NCBI GenBank assembly: GCA_009711825.1
Contig: VEMY01000026.1
Span: 61,302 to 125,301 of the forward strand
Length of the DNA: 64,000 nt
Reading direction: 5' to 3'
DNA from: Bacillota bacterium
GTDB taxonomy: Bacteria > Bacillota > Proteinivoracia > UBA4975 > VEMY01
In this document: positions 20,472 to 30,069 of the stretch, piece after piece
Numbering within the stretch: the stretch's first letter is position 1
How the letters are laid out: each line of letters opens with the position of its first letter
Made by a program: the position numbers and the translations under genes
The notes under the pieces: model-generated
What the model was told of the DNA's origin: nothing
What the model saw: only the letters and a program-made list of their open reading frames with translations
The model's database searches: none

Positions 20472-20527
20472 GCAAGAGTCCATAATCATATATATACATT
20501 ACCTCGCAAAAAATGGGAGGTAATGTT

Positions 20528-20971
20528 ATGACCAGATTAATCGTTGTTGAGGCCAAACGGCTGCTGCCGCTGGCGGTATTGTTTTTGATGCTCTTGGCTG
20601 TATCGGTTTATGACGGACTGTCCGGGCCGGTTTCGCCTGTAACCCATGAGGCAGATACAATTCCTTACCGCAGTGTCGGCCAGGGTTCGCTTTTGTCGGG
20701 TAACGAGATTATCGTGATCAGCGATTGGGATATGTGGGTTTCTGTTCATGGAACACTGGGAATAGGTCTCAGTGACTATGATTTTAATCCCGACACCGAA
20801 ATCGCCTTGCTTTTGCTAAACTGTCAGGCGCGGAGTACTGCGATTTCTGATGAAGGTGTTGTGTCAATTGCTGCTTTAGAGCGAAAAGACACATATCAAC
20901 TGATTGTTATTGATCGGACTCACCTGCCTGGGGGAGGCATGGATATTAAATTCGAACTAACGTCTAATTAG
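20528..20971 (+). CDS. Unknown membrane-anchored or secreted protein
   Basis: A 147-residue protein not recognised. An N-terminal helix (about 13-28, LPLAVLFLMLLAVSVY) is followed by a short extracytoplasmic domain with acidic, beta-type sequence and no catalytic motif that I can name. GGGAGGT at 20516-20521 supports ATG 20528. It stands alone between mtaB and a clear terminator. Confidence 0.6.
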   Translation: MTRLIVVEAKRLLPLAVLFLMLLAVSVYDGLSGPVSPVTHEADTIPYRSVGQGSLLSGNEIIVISDWDMWVSVHGTLGIGLSDYDFNPDTEIALLLLNCQARSTAISDEGVVSIAALERKDTYQLIVIDRTHLPGGGMDIKFELTSN

Positions 20972-20999
20972 ACGCCCAGTGAACGGGCGTTTAATTTTT
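20968..20999 (+). terminator. Terminator after the unknown gene at 20528
   Basis: TTAGACGCCC and GGGCGTTTAA pair (one G-T pair) across a seven-base loop, then TTTTT. Confidence 0.75.
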
Positions 21000-21058
21000 A
21001 TGCAGGATTTGGGAAATATATCTAGAAATATTAACATAGGGTTCAGGAGGTGATATCA

Positions 21059-21397
21059 ATGTCTGACTGTATTTTTTGTAAAATTGCTAGTGGCGAAATC
21101 GACTCGGAAGCAATTTACCGGGACGACGAAATAATCGTCATCAAGGATATTAACCCGCAGGCGCCGGTGCATTTGCTGGTAATTCCGGCAAAACACTACC
21201 AGGATCTCACTGCCCCCGAGTTTGAAGCTCCGCTTATGGGTCGACTGCTGGCCAAAGCCTCCGAGCTTGGTAAACGCTACGGGCAGGAAAACGGTTTCCG
21301 GGTCGTGATAAATACAGGGCGCTTGGCCGGTCAAACCGTGGGGCATGTTCATTTCCATGTACTGTCCGGTAGGGAGTTACAGTGGCCTCCGGGCTAA
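21059..21397 (+). CDS. HIT family nucleotide-binding protein
   Basis: A 112-residue histidine-triad protein (Hint/PKCI group), whose members hydrolyse nucleoside phosphoramidates or similar adducts. It has CIFCKIASGEI near the N-terminus and the triad HVHFHVLSG near the C-terminus. ATG 21059 follows CAGGAGGTGAT; GTG 21050 falls within the ribosome site. It precedes rpsU as in many Firmicutes, but rpsU has its own promoter. Confidence 0.9.
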   Translation: MSDCIFCKIASGEIDSEAIYRDDEIIVIKDINPQAPVHLLVIPAKHYQDLTAPEFEAPLMGRLLAKASELGKRYGQENGFRVVINTGRLAGQTVGHVHFHVLSGRELQWPPG

Positions 21398-21402
21398 ATA
21401 AG

Positions 21403-21432
21403 TTGACAGCTAACCAAAAACAAGGGTATAAT
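21403..21432 (+). promoter_or_regulatory. Consensus sigma-A promoter of rpsU-yqeY
   Basis: TTGACA (21403-21408), an 18-base spacer and TATAAT (21427-21432): both hexamers match the consensus. It starts six bases after the HIT gene. Confidence 0.85.
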
Positions 21433-21481
21433 TTACTGCGTGCAACAGTTGTCGGTTTTTTTGAGGGGAGGGTAGAAACAC

Positions 21482-21661
21482 GTGTCTGAAGTAAAGGTAG
21501 GCAAAAACGAATCTTTGGATAACGCCCTGCGCCGGTTTAAACGTCAGTGTCAAAAGTCCGGCGTTTTGTCAGAGGTCCGCAAGCGGGAGCATTATGAGAA
21601 ACCCAGCGTCAAGCGGAAGAAGAAGTCAGAAGCAGCACGACGCAAAAAAAGAAGATTTTAA
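21482..21661 (+). CDS. rpsU: 30S ribosomal protein S21
   Basis: A 59-residue basic protein beginning [20 protein letters not shown] and ending in a Lys/Arg-rich tail with KKRRF, typical of bS21. GTG 21482 is preceded by GAGGGGAGGG. S21 sits near the anti-Shine-Dalgarno end of 16S rRNA. It is followed by yqeY as in B. subtilis. Confidence 0.95.
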   Translation: MSEVKVGKNESLDNALRRFKRQCQKSGVLSEVRKREHYEKPSVKRKKKSEAARRKKRRF

Positions 21662-21677
21662 TTAAGGAGCAGGGCAA

Positions 21678-22127
21678 ATGGTTGAAATTATTAATATCCT
21701 CGATCAGGATATGAAAGCTGCCATGAAAGAGAAGGATAAGTTCACCCTCTCAGTAATTCGGATGCTCCGCTCAGAAATCAAATATGCAGAAATTGCAGCA
21801 GGTTCCTCTTTAAATGAGGAGCAGGTTATTGATGTTTTGTCCCGGGAGGCCAAGAAACGCCGCGATGCGGCCGCTGATTATGTAAAAGCGGGGCGCGCTG
21901 AGACGGCGAAAAATCTTGAACAGGAAGTAGCGATAATCAGCCGCTACTTACCAGAACCACTGAGTGAGACAGAACTTACAGAACTTGTCAGCGCTGCAAT
22001 AACCGAGACCGGGGCCTCGACCCCTGCCGATATCGGCAAAGTCATGGGAATCGTTATGCCCCAGGTCAAGGGACGGGCTGATGGAAAGCAGGTTTCTGCT
22101 TTTGCCCGGAAATTAATCAGTAAATAA
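21678..22127 (+). CDS. yqeY: GatB/YqeY domain protein
   Basis: A 149-residue YqeY family protein resembling the tRNA-binding C-terminal domain of the amidotransferase GatB. Family segments include DMKAAMKEKDKFTLSVIRMLRSEIK and the end KVMGIVMPQVKGRADGK. Its function is not established. Co-transcribed with rpsU, 16 bases apart, and ended by a strong terminator. Confidence 0.9.
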   Translation: MVEIINILDQDMKAAMKEKDKFTLSVIRMLRSEIKYAEIAAGSSLNEEQVIDVLSREAKKRRDAAADYVKAGRAETAKNLEQEVAIISRYLPEPLSETELTELVSAAITETGASTPADIGKVMGIVMPQVKGRADGKQVSAFARKLISK

Positions 22128-22152
22128 CCGGGAGACCGGTTATTTACTTTTA
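22119..22152 (+). terminator. Terminator after yqeY
   Basis: A perfect 13-base stem (AGTAAATAACCGG / CCGGTTATTTACT) with a GAGA-type loop, then TTTT. It begins inside the yqeY stop region. Confidence 0.9.
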
Positions 22153-22218
22153 GAGCAGGATAAATCCAGCATTTTGACGAATATTAATTTATTAGTAATA
22201 GTTCAGGGGAGGTGTAAC

Positions 22219-23535
22219 ATGTCTAGGAAAACGAGAATTATCATTTATCTGGCAGTCATCTTATGTGTGTCTTTGTTTCTGCCGGCTGTCGGTGAGGCCC
22301 AGGAGGGCAGTGTGCAAATAGTCCGCTTGGATGGAGAAGTGGATAATTACCTGCCCACTTATTTGCAACGCGCTTTTGAGTCGGCGGAAAATGCCGGAGC
22401 TGAGGCGATTATCCTGGAAATTACCACACCTGGCGGCTTTGTGCTGGCAGCGTTTGATATCGGCGATGTTATAATCCAGACTGGCATACCCGTCTATGCG
22501 TATGTACGCACGTACGCTCTTTCAGCCGGTGGTTACATAGCCCTGGCCTGTGATGAGCTTTATATGAATGCCGGCAGCACCATGGGGTCGATTATGCCCG
22601 TTACTGGCGAAGGTGCGCCTGCTGACGAGAAGACTTTTTCTGCTGTTGAGAAGGCGGTTCGTTCGGCTGCAGAGCGTAACGGCCGCGATCCTGAAATTGC
22701 CTCGGCGATGGTTCGGCCTGAAAAACAGATTGATGGTATCGTGGGTCGCGGAGAGCTGTTGACCCTTACTTCTCAAGAGGCATATGATTTGGGATATACC
22801 GAGGCAATTGTCAATAGCCGTACGGAGGTTCTTGAGGAAGTGGGCCTTGCTGGTAGAGAAACTATCGAATATCAGCCCTCCCGGGCCGATGGAATTGCCC
22901 GCTGGCTGACCGGACCATTAATTAGTCCGCTTCTGTTATCGGTGGCGATTGCCGCATTGTTCATTGAGCTATTCACCGCCGGTTTTGGAGTCGCCGGTTC
23001 TATCTCGGTGGCAGCATTTGCCCTTTATTTCGGTGGTCATCTTGTTGCCGGGTTTGCACACTGGGAACATATTGCCGTGTTTCTGCTGGGCATAGTGTTT
23101 TTGGCGGCAGAAATCTTTATCGCCGGATTCGGCGTCTTAGGTATAGTTGGTCTGGTTGCTGTGGCCTTTAGTATCATTCTCTCAGCGGAAACTGTGGAGC
23201 AGGGCTTTAAAACTTTGGGCTGGGCGACACTGTTTGCCGTGGTGATTATTGCCGTCGCCTTCCGGTTTTTGAGGCGTAGCACCCTGTGGCAACGCCTGGT
23301 GCTCAGTTCCTCTGAGTCTAAAGAGGAAGGATATGTGGGGCCTAAGGATATTACATCACATATTGGCATGGAGGGTGTAACTGTTACCCCCTTAAGGCCA
23401 AGCGGCACGGTTGAGCTCAGTAATGGCGAACGGATTGATGCAATTACCCAAGGCTCATATATCCCTCGGGACACCGTAATTTTTGTCAGCGGTTATTCCG
23501 GCGCGGAAGTTGTGGTATTTGAAAAGAAAGAGTAA
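22219..23535 (+). CDS. NfeD family membrane-bound serine protease-like protein
   Basis: A 438-residue full-length NfeD protein: signal segment (about 5-28), ClpP-like protease domain with TTPGGFVLAAF and SAGGYIALACDEL, several membrane helices (about 230-360) and a cytoplasmic OB-fold domain (VGPKDITSHIGMEGVTVTPLRPSGTVELSNGERI). Members next to flotillin genes take part in membrane microdomain and stress functions (yqeZ in B. subtilis). GGGGAGGTG supports ATG 22219. floA follows 61 bases later. Confidence 0.9.
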   Translation: MSRKTRIIIYLAVILCVSLFLPAVGEAQEGSVQIVRLDGEVDNYLPTYLQRAFESAENAGAEAIILEITTPGGFVLAAFDIGDVIIQTGIPVYAYVRTYALSAGGYIALACDELYMNAGSTMGSIMPVTGEGAPADEKTFSAVEKAVRSAAERNGRDPEIASAMVRPEKQIDGIVGRGELLTLTSQEAYDLGYTEAIVNSRTEVLEEVGLAGRETIEYQPSRADGIARWLTGPLISPLLLSVAIAALFIELFTAGFGVAGSISVAAFALYFGGHLVAGFAHWEHIAVFLLGIVFLAAEIFIAGFGVLGIVGLVAVAFSIILSAETVEQGFKTLGWATLFAVVIIAVAFRFLRRSTLWQRLVLSSSESKEEGYVGPKDITSHIGMEGVTVTPLRPSGTVELSNGERIDAITQGSYIPRDTVIFVSGYSGAEVVVFEKKE

Positions 23536-23596
23536 CTGGTTGTAATTGTGCTTTTGCACAGCAATAAAAAATTTAAGATTTGGAAGGGAGATTGTT

Positions 23597-24592
23597 ATGG
23601 GTCCAGAAATAGCGTTTGTGTTTGTTGCGATTGTTCTCGGGATACTTGTACTTTCGCTGCTCTTTAGCTTTATCCCGGTTGGTCTCTGGATTAGCGCCTG
23701 GGCGGCAGGAGTTCGTGTCGGCCTGCCAACTCTTATTGGTATGCGTCTGCGGAGGGTTATCCCTGCGCGGATAATCGCGCCGATGATTAAGGCTACCAAG
23801 GCTGGACTGACTGTCAGTATCGACAAGCTTGAAGGACATTACCTGGCTGGTGGGAATGTGGACCGGGTGATTAACGCATTGATTGCCTCCCAGCGGGCAA
23901 ATATCGAACTGGGTTTTGAACGGGCTGCTGCTATCGATCTTGCAGGCCGTGACGTGCTCACCGCTGTCCAGATGAGCGTCAACCCTAAGGTTATTGAAAC
24001 CCCAATCGTTGCCGCTGTGGCCAAGGATGGCATTGAAGTCAAGGCCAAAGCCCGGGTTACTGTGCGGGCCAATATCGATCGTTTGGTTGGTGGCGCCGGC
24101 GAAGAAACGATTATCGCACGAGTTGGCGAAGGTATTGTCACCACCATCGGTTCTGCTAGCACCCATAAGCAAGTGCTGGAGAATCCTGATTTAATTTCCA
24201 AAAACGTACTTGATCGTTCTTTGGATGCTGGAACCGCGTTTCAGATCCTTTCCATCGATATTGCCGATGTCGATGTAGGCAAGAATATTGGTGCCCAGCT
24301 GCAAACCGATCAGGCGGAAGCCGACAAGCGGATCGCCCAAGCAAAGGCAGAAGAGCGCCGTGCAATGGCTGTAGCTAAGGAGCAGGAGATGAAGGCATCT
24401 GTCCAGGAAATGCGCGCGAAAGTTGTGGAAGCCGAGGCAGAGGTTCCGAAAGCCCTTTCCACCGCGTTGCGTGAAGGTAAGCTGGGTGCCCTCGATTACT
24501 ACAACCTACAAAATGTAGTGGCTGATACCCAGATGCGGGATTCCATAGGTAAGTCCGGTAAGGGCGGTTCCAACGACAAAGGTAACAAGTAG
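23597..24592 (+). CDS. floA: Flotillin-like protein FloA
   Basis: A 331-residue bacterial flotillin that scaffolds membrane microdomains. It has an N-terminal membrane hairpin ([29 protein letters not shown]), the SPFH-like domain, and a charged coiled-coil region ([28 protein letters not shown], given in parts) near 235-290. AAGGGAG supports ATG 23597. Paired with the NfeD gene as in yqeZ-yqfA of B. subtilis. Confidence 0.96.
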   Translation: MGPEIAFVFVAIVLGILVLSLLFSFIPVGLWISAWAAGVRVGLPTLIGMRLRRVIPARIIAPMIKATKAGLTVSIDKLEGHYLAGGNVDRVINALIASQRANIELGFERAAAIDLAGRDVLTAVQMSVNPKVIETPIVAAVAKDGIEVKAKARVTVRANIDRLVGGAGEETIIARVGEGIVTTIGSASTHKQVLENPDLISKNVLDRSLDAGTAFQILSIDIADVDVGKNIGAQLQTDQAEADKRIAQAKAEERRAMAVAKEQEMKASVQEMRAKVVEAEAEVPKALSTALREGKLGALDYYNLQNVVADTQMRDSIGKSGKGGSNDKGNK

Positions 24593-24601
24593 GAAACTAA
24601 A

Positions 24602-24943
24602 ATGGAAATACTTATTCTGTTTGCCATCGGCATTATCTGGATGGTAATTAAGTCCCTGAACCAGGAACCACCTAAACAGCCCCAGCGGACACCGGTGCGG
24701 CCCCTGGTAGAAATGCCGGAGGCGACCGAAGCAGAGCTCCGTGGTGCGCAAACAGCTCCAAAACCAAAAGTTGATTTGCGTCAGGAAGAAGCGCCATTGA
24801 TGGTGGAAGATTTAGATGATGATCAAGATGGCGGCCCTTGGGTGCTGGATACACAGGATGTGGTTAACGGTATTATCATGGCCGAAATTCTAGGCAAACC
24901 ACGTTCTAGAAATCCCCACAGATTGATGAGCCGGAGAAACTAA
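24602..24943 (+). CDS. Unknown small membrane-anchored protein of the floA operon
   Basis: A 113-residue protein not recognised by family. It has an N-terminal helix (ILILFAIGIIWMVIKSL), a Pro/Gln-rich linker, an acidic stretch (EDLDDDQDGG) and a short C-terminal amphipathic part with DVVNGIIMAEILG. It lies 9 bases after floA where B. subtilis has the small gene yqfB, but I see no similarity firm enough to name it. Confidence 0.65.
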   Translation: MEILILFAIGIIWMVIKSLNQEPPKQPQRTPVRPLVEMPEATEAELRGAQTAPKPKVDLRQEEAPLMVEDLDDDQDGGPWVLDTQDVVNGIIMAEILGKPRSRNPHRLMSRRN

Positions 24944-24957
24944 TCTCCGGCTTTTTT
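24929..24957 (+). terminator. Terminator of the nfeD-floA group
   Basis: AGCCGGAGA and TCTCCGGCT pair across six bases, followed by TTTTT. Confidence 0.9.
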
Positions 24958-25020
24958 CTGCGTTTTTTATGTGCTACCAGTGTTTTCGCAGGCATAGTTT
25001 TTTACAAGAGGTGAATGCCT

Positions 25021-25302
25021 GTGAGTAAAAAAGTGAAAAAAAAGATGGCTGATGTATTTGAGTTTCCGCCTGATGTAGTTATGGATTTGCATCGGATTAC
25101 AGTCATTGGAAATATCCAGGTTTATGTGGAAAACCATCGGGGAATCACCCTGTATACGGACACTGCTGTTAAGATTAGCGTCAATGGCGGCGAAGTTGTG
25201 ATCAAGGGAAACGGACTACGCTTGCGCACTGTATACAGTGATGATATTTACGTGGAAGGCACAATTACTGAAATAAACCTGGAAGGACTCGATGGACAAT
25301 GA
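25021..25302 (+). CDS. yqfC: Sporulation protein YqfC
   Basis: A 93-residue YabP/YqfC family protein with Lys-rich N-terminus and family segments LHRITVIGNIQVYVENHRGI and DDIYVEGTITEINLEGL (given in part). Members are mother-cell (SigE) expressed. GTG 25021 has AGAGGTGA at the right distance; ATG 25015 is too near. A CATAGTTT element 20 bases upstream resembles a SigE -10. It overlaps yqfD by ATGA. Confidence 0.85.
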   Translation: MSKKVKKKMADVFEFPPDVVMDLHRITVIGNIQVYVENHRGITLYTDTAVKISVNGGEVVIKGNGLRLRTVYSDDIYVEGTITEINLEGLDGQ

Positions 25303-26468
25303 TAGGCCGAAAATTTCTCGGTTGGTTAGTTGGTTATGTCCGGGTACGCAGTCAAACTCCTTTTCCGGAAAAGATGGTGAATATTCTCGTCGCTAACGAT
25401 ATCGGTATGTGGGATATCATCGTCGGTGATGGTTGGTTGGAGTTCAGTACCGATGTTTTCAGCTACCGAAAATCCTGGGGTCTGCATCATAAAACGGGAA
25501 GTTCGCTGGAAGTGCTTTGGCGCGGCGGGCTCTATATCTGGTTGCGGACTTTACGTCGCCGCAAATTGCTGATTGCTGGTTTTTTTTGTTTTTGGCTCTT
25601 GGTCTATTGGCTGGCTGGGTTCGTGTGGACTCTTGAAATTAGCGGCCTTGAAACTATCAAAGAGGATGAATTTCTAGAATTTGTAGAAGAGCACGGTTTA
25701 TACCGGGGCAGTCTACATCGCCGGCTGGATTTTGATACGTTGGAATCCGGAATAATTATAGAATTTCCCCAAATTGCGTGGGCAGCCGTCGAAAGGCAGG
25801 GGACTTATGTTAAAATAACAGTAGTGGAGAAGGAGCCGGTTCCCAAGGAGATAGATACTCCCATTGACATAGTTGCTGCTTATGATGGTATAATATCGGC
25901 AATAATGGTACTTCAGGGCAGGCCCTTGGTTGAGCCGGGCATGACAGTCGTTGTCGGCGATGTCTTGATAGCTGGATACCGGGAGGGCGAGAATGTAGTT
26001 CATGCCTCCGGCAATGTTAAAGCAACTGTTTACCTTGAGGGTTATGGCGAGTGCGCGCTCGCAGAAACAGAGTTTATCCCCACAGGTAATACCCAGGTGC
26101 AAAAATTTATTGAATTTGGTGAACGTCGTCTACTGATTTCCGGGCGCAAGCCCAAATATGAACTATATAATACTGAAGAATCAAGCACAGATATTCGCTG
26201 GAATAGTTGGCTGCCGGTGCAGTTGGTTGAGCGCACATACACGGAGATTGAAGCGGTAACCACAGAATATTCACCCGAAGAGGCCAGAAGATTGGCAGAG
26301 GAACGGGCCTTGATATCCCTTCACCTGCAAACCTACACTGATGCGGAGCTATTGAAAAAAGAGATTAAGGATATTACGCTTGAACACGAAGATATTTTTC
26401 GTGTAAAAGTATACCTCGAGCTGGAGGTTAATATTGGCATTGAAGATGGCCATGAAGGAGGCAATTGA
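25299..26468 (+). CDS. yqfD: Sporulation protein YqfD
   Basis: A 389-residue SigE-regulon type membrane protein. One transmembrane helix (about 90-112, IAGFFCFWLLVYWLAGFVW) divides a cytoplasmic N-terminal part from a long outer part that contains a POTRA-like stretch (ISGLETIKEDEFLEFVEEHG) and VTVVVGDVLIAGY-type sequence. Needed for efficient sporulation in Bacillus; the precise role is unclear. ATG overlaps yqfC, and phoH follows with no gap. Confidence 0.9.
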   Translation: MIGRKFLGWLVGYVRVRSQTPFPEKMVNILVANDIGMWDIIVGDGWLEFSTDVFSYRKSWGLHHKTGSSLEVLWRGGLYIWLRTLRRRKLLIAGFFCFWLLVYWLAGFVWTLEISGLETIKEDEFLEFVEEHGLYRGSLHRRLDFDTLESGIIIEFPQIAWAAVERQGTYVKITVVEKEPVPKEIDTPIDIVAAYDGIISAIMVLQGRPLVEPGMTVVVGDVLIAGYREGENVVHASGNVKATVYLEGYGECALAETEFIPTGNTQVQKFIEFGERRLLISGRKPKYELYNTEESSTDIRWNSWLPVQLVERTYTEIEAVTTEYSPEEARRLAEERALISLHLQTYTDAELLKKEIKDITLEHEDIFRVKVYLELEVNIGIEDGHEGGN

Positions 26469-27431
26469 TTGGCGGAATTCAGTTGTGTGGTAAAGCTAAC
26501 AGATAATGTCGAGCTGGCAAAATTAATGGGAAACCAGGATAAAAATTTGGAGATATTCATTAATAATTTTGGCATTCGAGCCAATGTTCGCGATGAGGGT
26601 TTGGTGCTTTCCGGACCTAAAGAACAATGTGAACAGGCAAAGGAACTGGTAGTTCAGATATTGGAAATAATCCGCTCTGGTCATTCTCCCACTTATGATG
26701 AAATAGCATATATGGTTAAAAATTATCGCCGCAGCCCCGCCGATTACCGCCAGTTTTACCGGGATGTAATAATCACCACTCCCCGCGGCAAAAAAATCTA
26801 TGCCAAAACCATGGGACAGTACCGCTATATTAAAGCGATCCAAAAAAACGAAATGGTTTTTGGCATTGGACCGGCTGGTACCGGCAAGACTTATTTGGGC
26901 GTTGCCATGGCTGTAAGGGCACTGAAGGAGAAGCAAATAAGTAAAATTATCCTAACCCGACCAGCAATCGAAGCAGGCGAACGCTTGGGCTTTTTGCCCG
27001 GCGATTTGCAGGACAAGGTCGATCCTTATCTGCGCCCGTTATATGACGCTTTGTTAGAATTTTTAGGCCTCGATGTCTATCAAAAGTTTATGGAAAAGGG
27101 TATTATTGAGGTGGCGCCCCTGGCGTATATGCGTGGCCGGACTCTAAATGATGCGTTTATCATACTTGACGAAGCGCAAAACACCACACCGGAACAAATG
27201 AAAATGTTTCTGACCCGCTTTGGCTTTGGTTCAAAAGCAATAATTACCGGTGATATCACACAGATTGACCTGCCTGGGGACAAGGTTTCCGGTTTGCGCC
27301 AGGTAGTAGGTATTTTAAGCGGTATCGACGGTATTGGCGTTATTAATTTGGATCAGGCCGATGTTGTCAGACATAGACTGGTGGGTGAAATTGTCCGGGC
27401 GTATGCTGAGTATGCCGAAAAAATGAGGTGA
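26469..27431 (+). CDS. phoH: PhoH family ATPase
   Basis: A 320-residue P-loop protein with an N-terminal KH-like RNA-binding part and the ATPase domain: Walker A FGIGPAGTGKTYLG, LTRPAIEAGERLGFLPG, Walker B FIILDEAQNTTPEQMKMFLTR. PhoH proteins are thought to act in RNA metabolism, often beside ybeY as here. TTG 26469 is eight bases after AAGGAGG; no ATG is suitable. Confidence 0.93.
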   Translation: MAEFSCVVKLTDNVELAKLMGNQDKNLEIFINNFGIRANVRDEGLVLSGPKEQCEQAKELVVQILEIIRSGHSPTYDEIAYMVKNYRRSPADYRQFYRDVIITTPRGKKIYAKTMGQYRYIKAIQKNEMVFGIGPAGTGKTYLGVAMAVRALKEKQISKIILTRPAIEAGERLGFLPGDLQDKVDPYLRPLYDALLEFLGLDVYQKFMEKGIIEVAPLAYMRGRTLNDAFIILDEAQNTTPEQMKMFLTRFGFGSKAIITGDITQIDLPGDKVSGLRQVVGILSGIDGIGVINLDQADVVRHRLVGEIVRAYAEYAEKMR

Positions 27432-27435
27432 GCAC

Positions 27436-29613
27436 GTGAAAAACATTTTAAATAAGATTCCCCATATTGGCAAAATTCATGGGCTGACCCACACACGCTC
27501 CTATAGATTTGTGCAGGCAGTTTTGCTATGCATCCTTATATTCATGGCTGTTGTCGTTGGGATTTTACCTGCCCAGCATGCTTTGGAGGAAGGGCAGATT
27601 GCGTCGGAAACTATTTTCGCTCCCCGGGAGGTTATCGATCAAACAGCCACGAGAAATGCCCGCCAGGAAGCGGAGAATGCTGTTGAGGACCAATATGAAC
27701 GGGATCCCCGCATCGTTGATGAAGTGGCGGAAACGGTTACTGCTTTATTGTCTTTTGTATATGACTTGGAGCGGGAGCCGATTGAAGAACCTGGAGAAAC
27801 TGAAACGGGAGTGGATGACGGCGCTGATGATCAGGACGGCGATTTAGAGTCAGAGCCGGAACCCGACATCGATGGAATGGTTGCGGCAATCAAAGAATTT
27901 GACCCGACTGTGGACGAGCATACTGCTGTGGCGCTGTTGACACTAGAACTGCCGGAACTGCAGCAGATTATTCTCAATGTAGAAGCACTGATACTTGAGG
28001 AAATGCGCTTTGAGGTTACCGAAAACAACCGTGAGCACCATTTGAATAACCTGATTGCTGAGTTTAACAGACTGGATGTAGAACCGGCAATTATTGGATT
28101 CTTAAACGACAAGTTGAGGGCAGAATTTCGGCCCAATTGGGTGTTCTCGCCTGAAAAAACCGCTGAGGCCCGCAGGGAGGCCTGGGAAAGTGTTGATGAA
28201 ATAGTTATTCGCAGGGGAGAAAAAATACTTGACCAGGGCGAGGTGGTAACCTCGACCCATATTCATCAACTCCAGGCTTTGGGGCTGCTTCAGGGGTCGG
28301 TCGCCTATGGATATTACGCTGGTTTGGCAGGGATAATTTTCTTTATTTTTGCTGTCTGGGCATATTATCTATACAGACTTTACCCCAAGGTGTACGAAAA
28401 CGCTTCGTCAGTCTTGCTGTTGGGGCTAATTATCATAGTCACGATTATTCTGGCAAATGTCTCAATTAATTTGTTGGAGCAACCCCTGATTATGCCGGTG
28501 ACGATGGCGGCAATGCTGATTACAATTCTCTTTGACGTAAATCTGGGTGTGTTTTTCGGCGTTTCGCTATCTCTGATAATCGGGCTAATGACTGGAGGCG
28601 AATTCAATTCAGTATTGCTCGCACTGGTTGGTGGTATCGTTGCCGCATTCAGCGTGACAAATGTTAATCAACGCTCCGACTTAACCCGGGCCGGATTGAT
28701 TGTTGCCGGGGCCAACTTTGTGCTAATATCCGGTGTGTTTTTGCTTGGTGAAGGTATTTCAGTGTCTATGCCTTCACTTCAGCGCGTGTTGATTGAAATG
28801 CTTATGGGTGTGGGCGGTGGTATTTTGGCTTCAATCTTTGCCATTGGCCTTTTGCCGATTTTCGAAAACACCTTCGGTATAACAACCTCGGTGCGCTTAC
28901 TTGAGTTGGCAAATCCCAACCAAAAACCTTTGAAACGTCTATTATTAGAAGCGCCGGGAACTTATCATCACAGCATTCTTGTCGGCAACCTGGCGGAAGC
29001 GGCAGCCGAAGTGGTAAATGCTGACCCGATCCTGGCCCGGGTCGGCGCCTATTACCATGATTTGGGCAAATTGTCCCGGCCGTATTTTTTCATCGAAAAC
29101 CAATTTTCCGGCGACAACCCCCATGATAAGATTCCCCCCAGCCTGAGCAGCATGATTCTGACGGCCCATGTTAAAAATGGAGTGGAGCTGGCAAATCAAT
29201 ACAAGTTACCACCGGTAATCCGGGACATTATTCAGCAGCATCATGGCGACAGTCTCATCGGATATTTCTATCACCGGGCTTTGGCAGAGCGTACCGGCAA
29301 GGATCAATTGCTGGAGGAAAAATTCCGCTATGAGGGACCGCGTCCCCAGTTTAAAGAAGCAGGAATTATTATGCTTGCAGATTCGGTTGAAGCTGCGGTC
29401 CGTTCATTGTCCCAGCCCAATCAGTTTCGGATTGCCAATCTGGTGAAGAAGATTATCAATGATAAGTTGGCGGACGGACAATTGGATGATTGCGATTTAA
29501 CACTGCGGGAGCTTAACCTTATTGGGGACGCCTTTGTCCGCAATTTGGCCGGTTCGCATCATAAACGAATTGCCTATCCGACAGAACAAGAACTGGCAAA
29601 TGCCAGCTCATAA
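27436..29613 (+). CDS. 7TM-HD family cyclic-di-AMP phosphodiesterase, PgpH type
   Basis: A 725-residue membrane protein like B. subtilis YqfF and Listeria PgpH, which hydrolyse c-di-AMP. It has an N-terminal helix (about 27-47), a long extracellular 7TMR-HDED domain with an acidic insert (about 114-142), seven membrane helices (about 290-470) and a C-terminal HD domain with YHHSILVGNLAE, GAYYHDLGKL and IIQQHHGDSLIGYFY. GTG 27436 is preceded by GAGGTGAG. Placed between phoH and ybeY as in Bacillus. Confidence 0.9.
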   Translation: MKNILNKIPHIGKIHGLTHTRSYRFVQAVLLCILIFMAVVVGILPAQHALEEGQIASETIFAPREVIDQTATRNARQEAENAVEDQYERDPRIVDEVAETVTALLSFVYDLEREPIEEPGETETGVDDGADDQDGDLESEPEPDIDGMVAAIKEFDPTVDEHTAVALLTLELPELQQIILNVEALILEEMRFEVTENNREHHLNNLIAEFNRLDVEPAIIGFLNDKLRAEFRPNWVFSPEKTAEARREAWESVDEIVIRRGEKILDQGEVVTSTHIHQLQALGLLQGSVAYGYYAGLAGIIFFIFAVWAYYLYRLYPKVYENASSVLLLGLIIIVTIILANVSINLLEQPLIMPVTMAAMLITILFDVNLGVFFGVSLSLIIGLMTGGEFNSVLLALVGGIVAAFSVTNVNQRSDLTRAGLIVAGANFVLISGVFLLGEGISVSMPSLQRVLIEMLMGVGGGILASIFAIGLLPIFENTFGITTSVRLLELANPNQKPLKRLLLEAPGTYHHSILVGNLAEAAAEVVNADPILARVGAYYHDLGKLSRPYFFIENQFSGDNPHDKIPPSLSSMILTAHVKNGVELANQYKLPPVIRDIIQQHHGDSLIGYFYHRALAERTGKDQLLEEKFRYEGPRPQFKEAGIIMLADSVEAAVRSLSQPNQFRIANLVKKIINDKLADGQLDDCDLTLRELNLIGDAFVRNLAGSHHKRIAYPTEQELANASS

Positions 29614-29628
29614 AAGGACAGTGAAGAA

Positions 29629-30063
29629 ATGAATCTGGATTTATTTATCGACCATGATGATTTATCGGAGCAAGAACAGGCGCTGATTGCCGATGTTATC
29701 AACCGGGCTCGGGTGATTGCTGACAATGATCCGGAGCTCTGTGGCACCAGTACGGTAAATGTCATCATAACCAGCGCAGACTTTATACGTTCGTTGAACA
29801 GAGATTACCGGCAAAAAGACTCGGTGACCGATGTGCTGAGCTTTCCTTTGGAGGAAGCTGGCATGTTGGGAGAAGTATATATTTGCTGGCAACGGACAAC
29901 TGAACAAGCAGCAGAGTATGGATACTCGCTAAAACGCGAGCTCTCTTGGTTAGTAATCCACGGCCTGCTACATTTGATTGGTTATAAGCATGGCAATGAA
30001 CCCAATCGCCAAATGCGAGTGCGGGAAGAGGAGTTACTGACCAAGATGGATGCAGGGAGGTAG
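29629..30063 (+). CDS. ybeY: Endoribonuclease / rRNA maturation factor YbeY
   Basis: Zinc-dependent RNase of 144 residues needed for 16S rRNA 3'-end maturation and ribosome quality control. The zinc motif HGLLHLIGYKHGNE is intact and VLSFPLEE matches the family centre. ATG 29629, 15 bases after the PgpH-type gene. Confidence 0.94.
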   Translation: MNLDLFIDHDDLSEQEQALIADVINRARVIADNDPELCGTSTVNVIITSADFIRSLNRDYRQKDSVTDVLSFPLEEAGMLGEVYICWQRTTEQAAEYGYSLKRELSWLVIHGLLHLIGYKHGNEPNRQMRVREEELLTKMDAGR

Positions 30064-30069
30064 TTGCCG

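Noticed and set aside
23540..23565. Hairpin TGTGC/GCACA between the NfeD gene and floA
   Set aside because: The stem is five bases and no T run follows, so a terminator is not supported.
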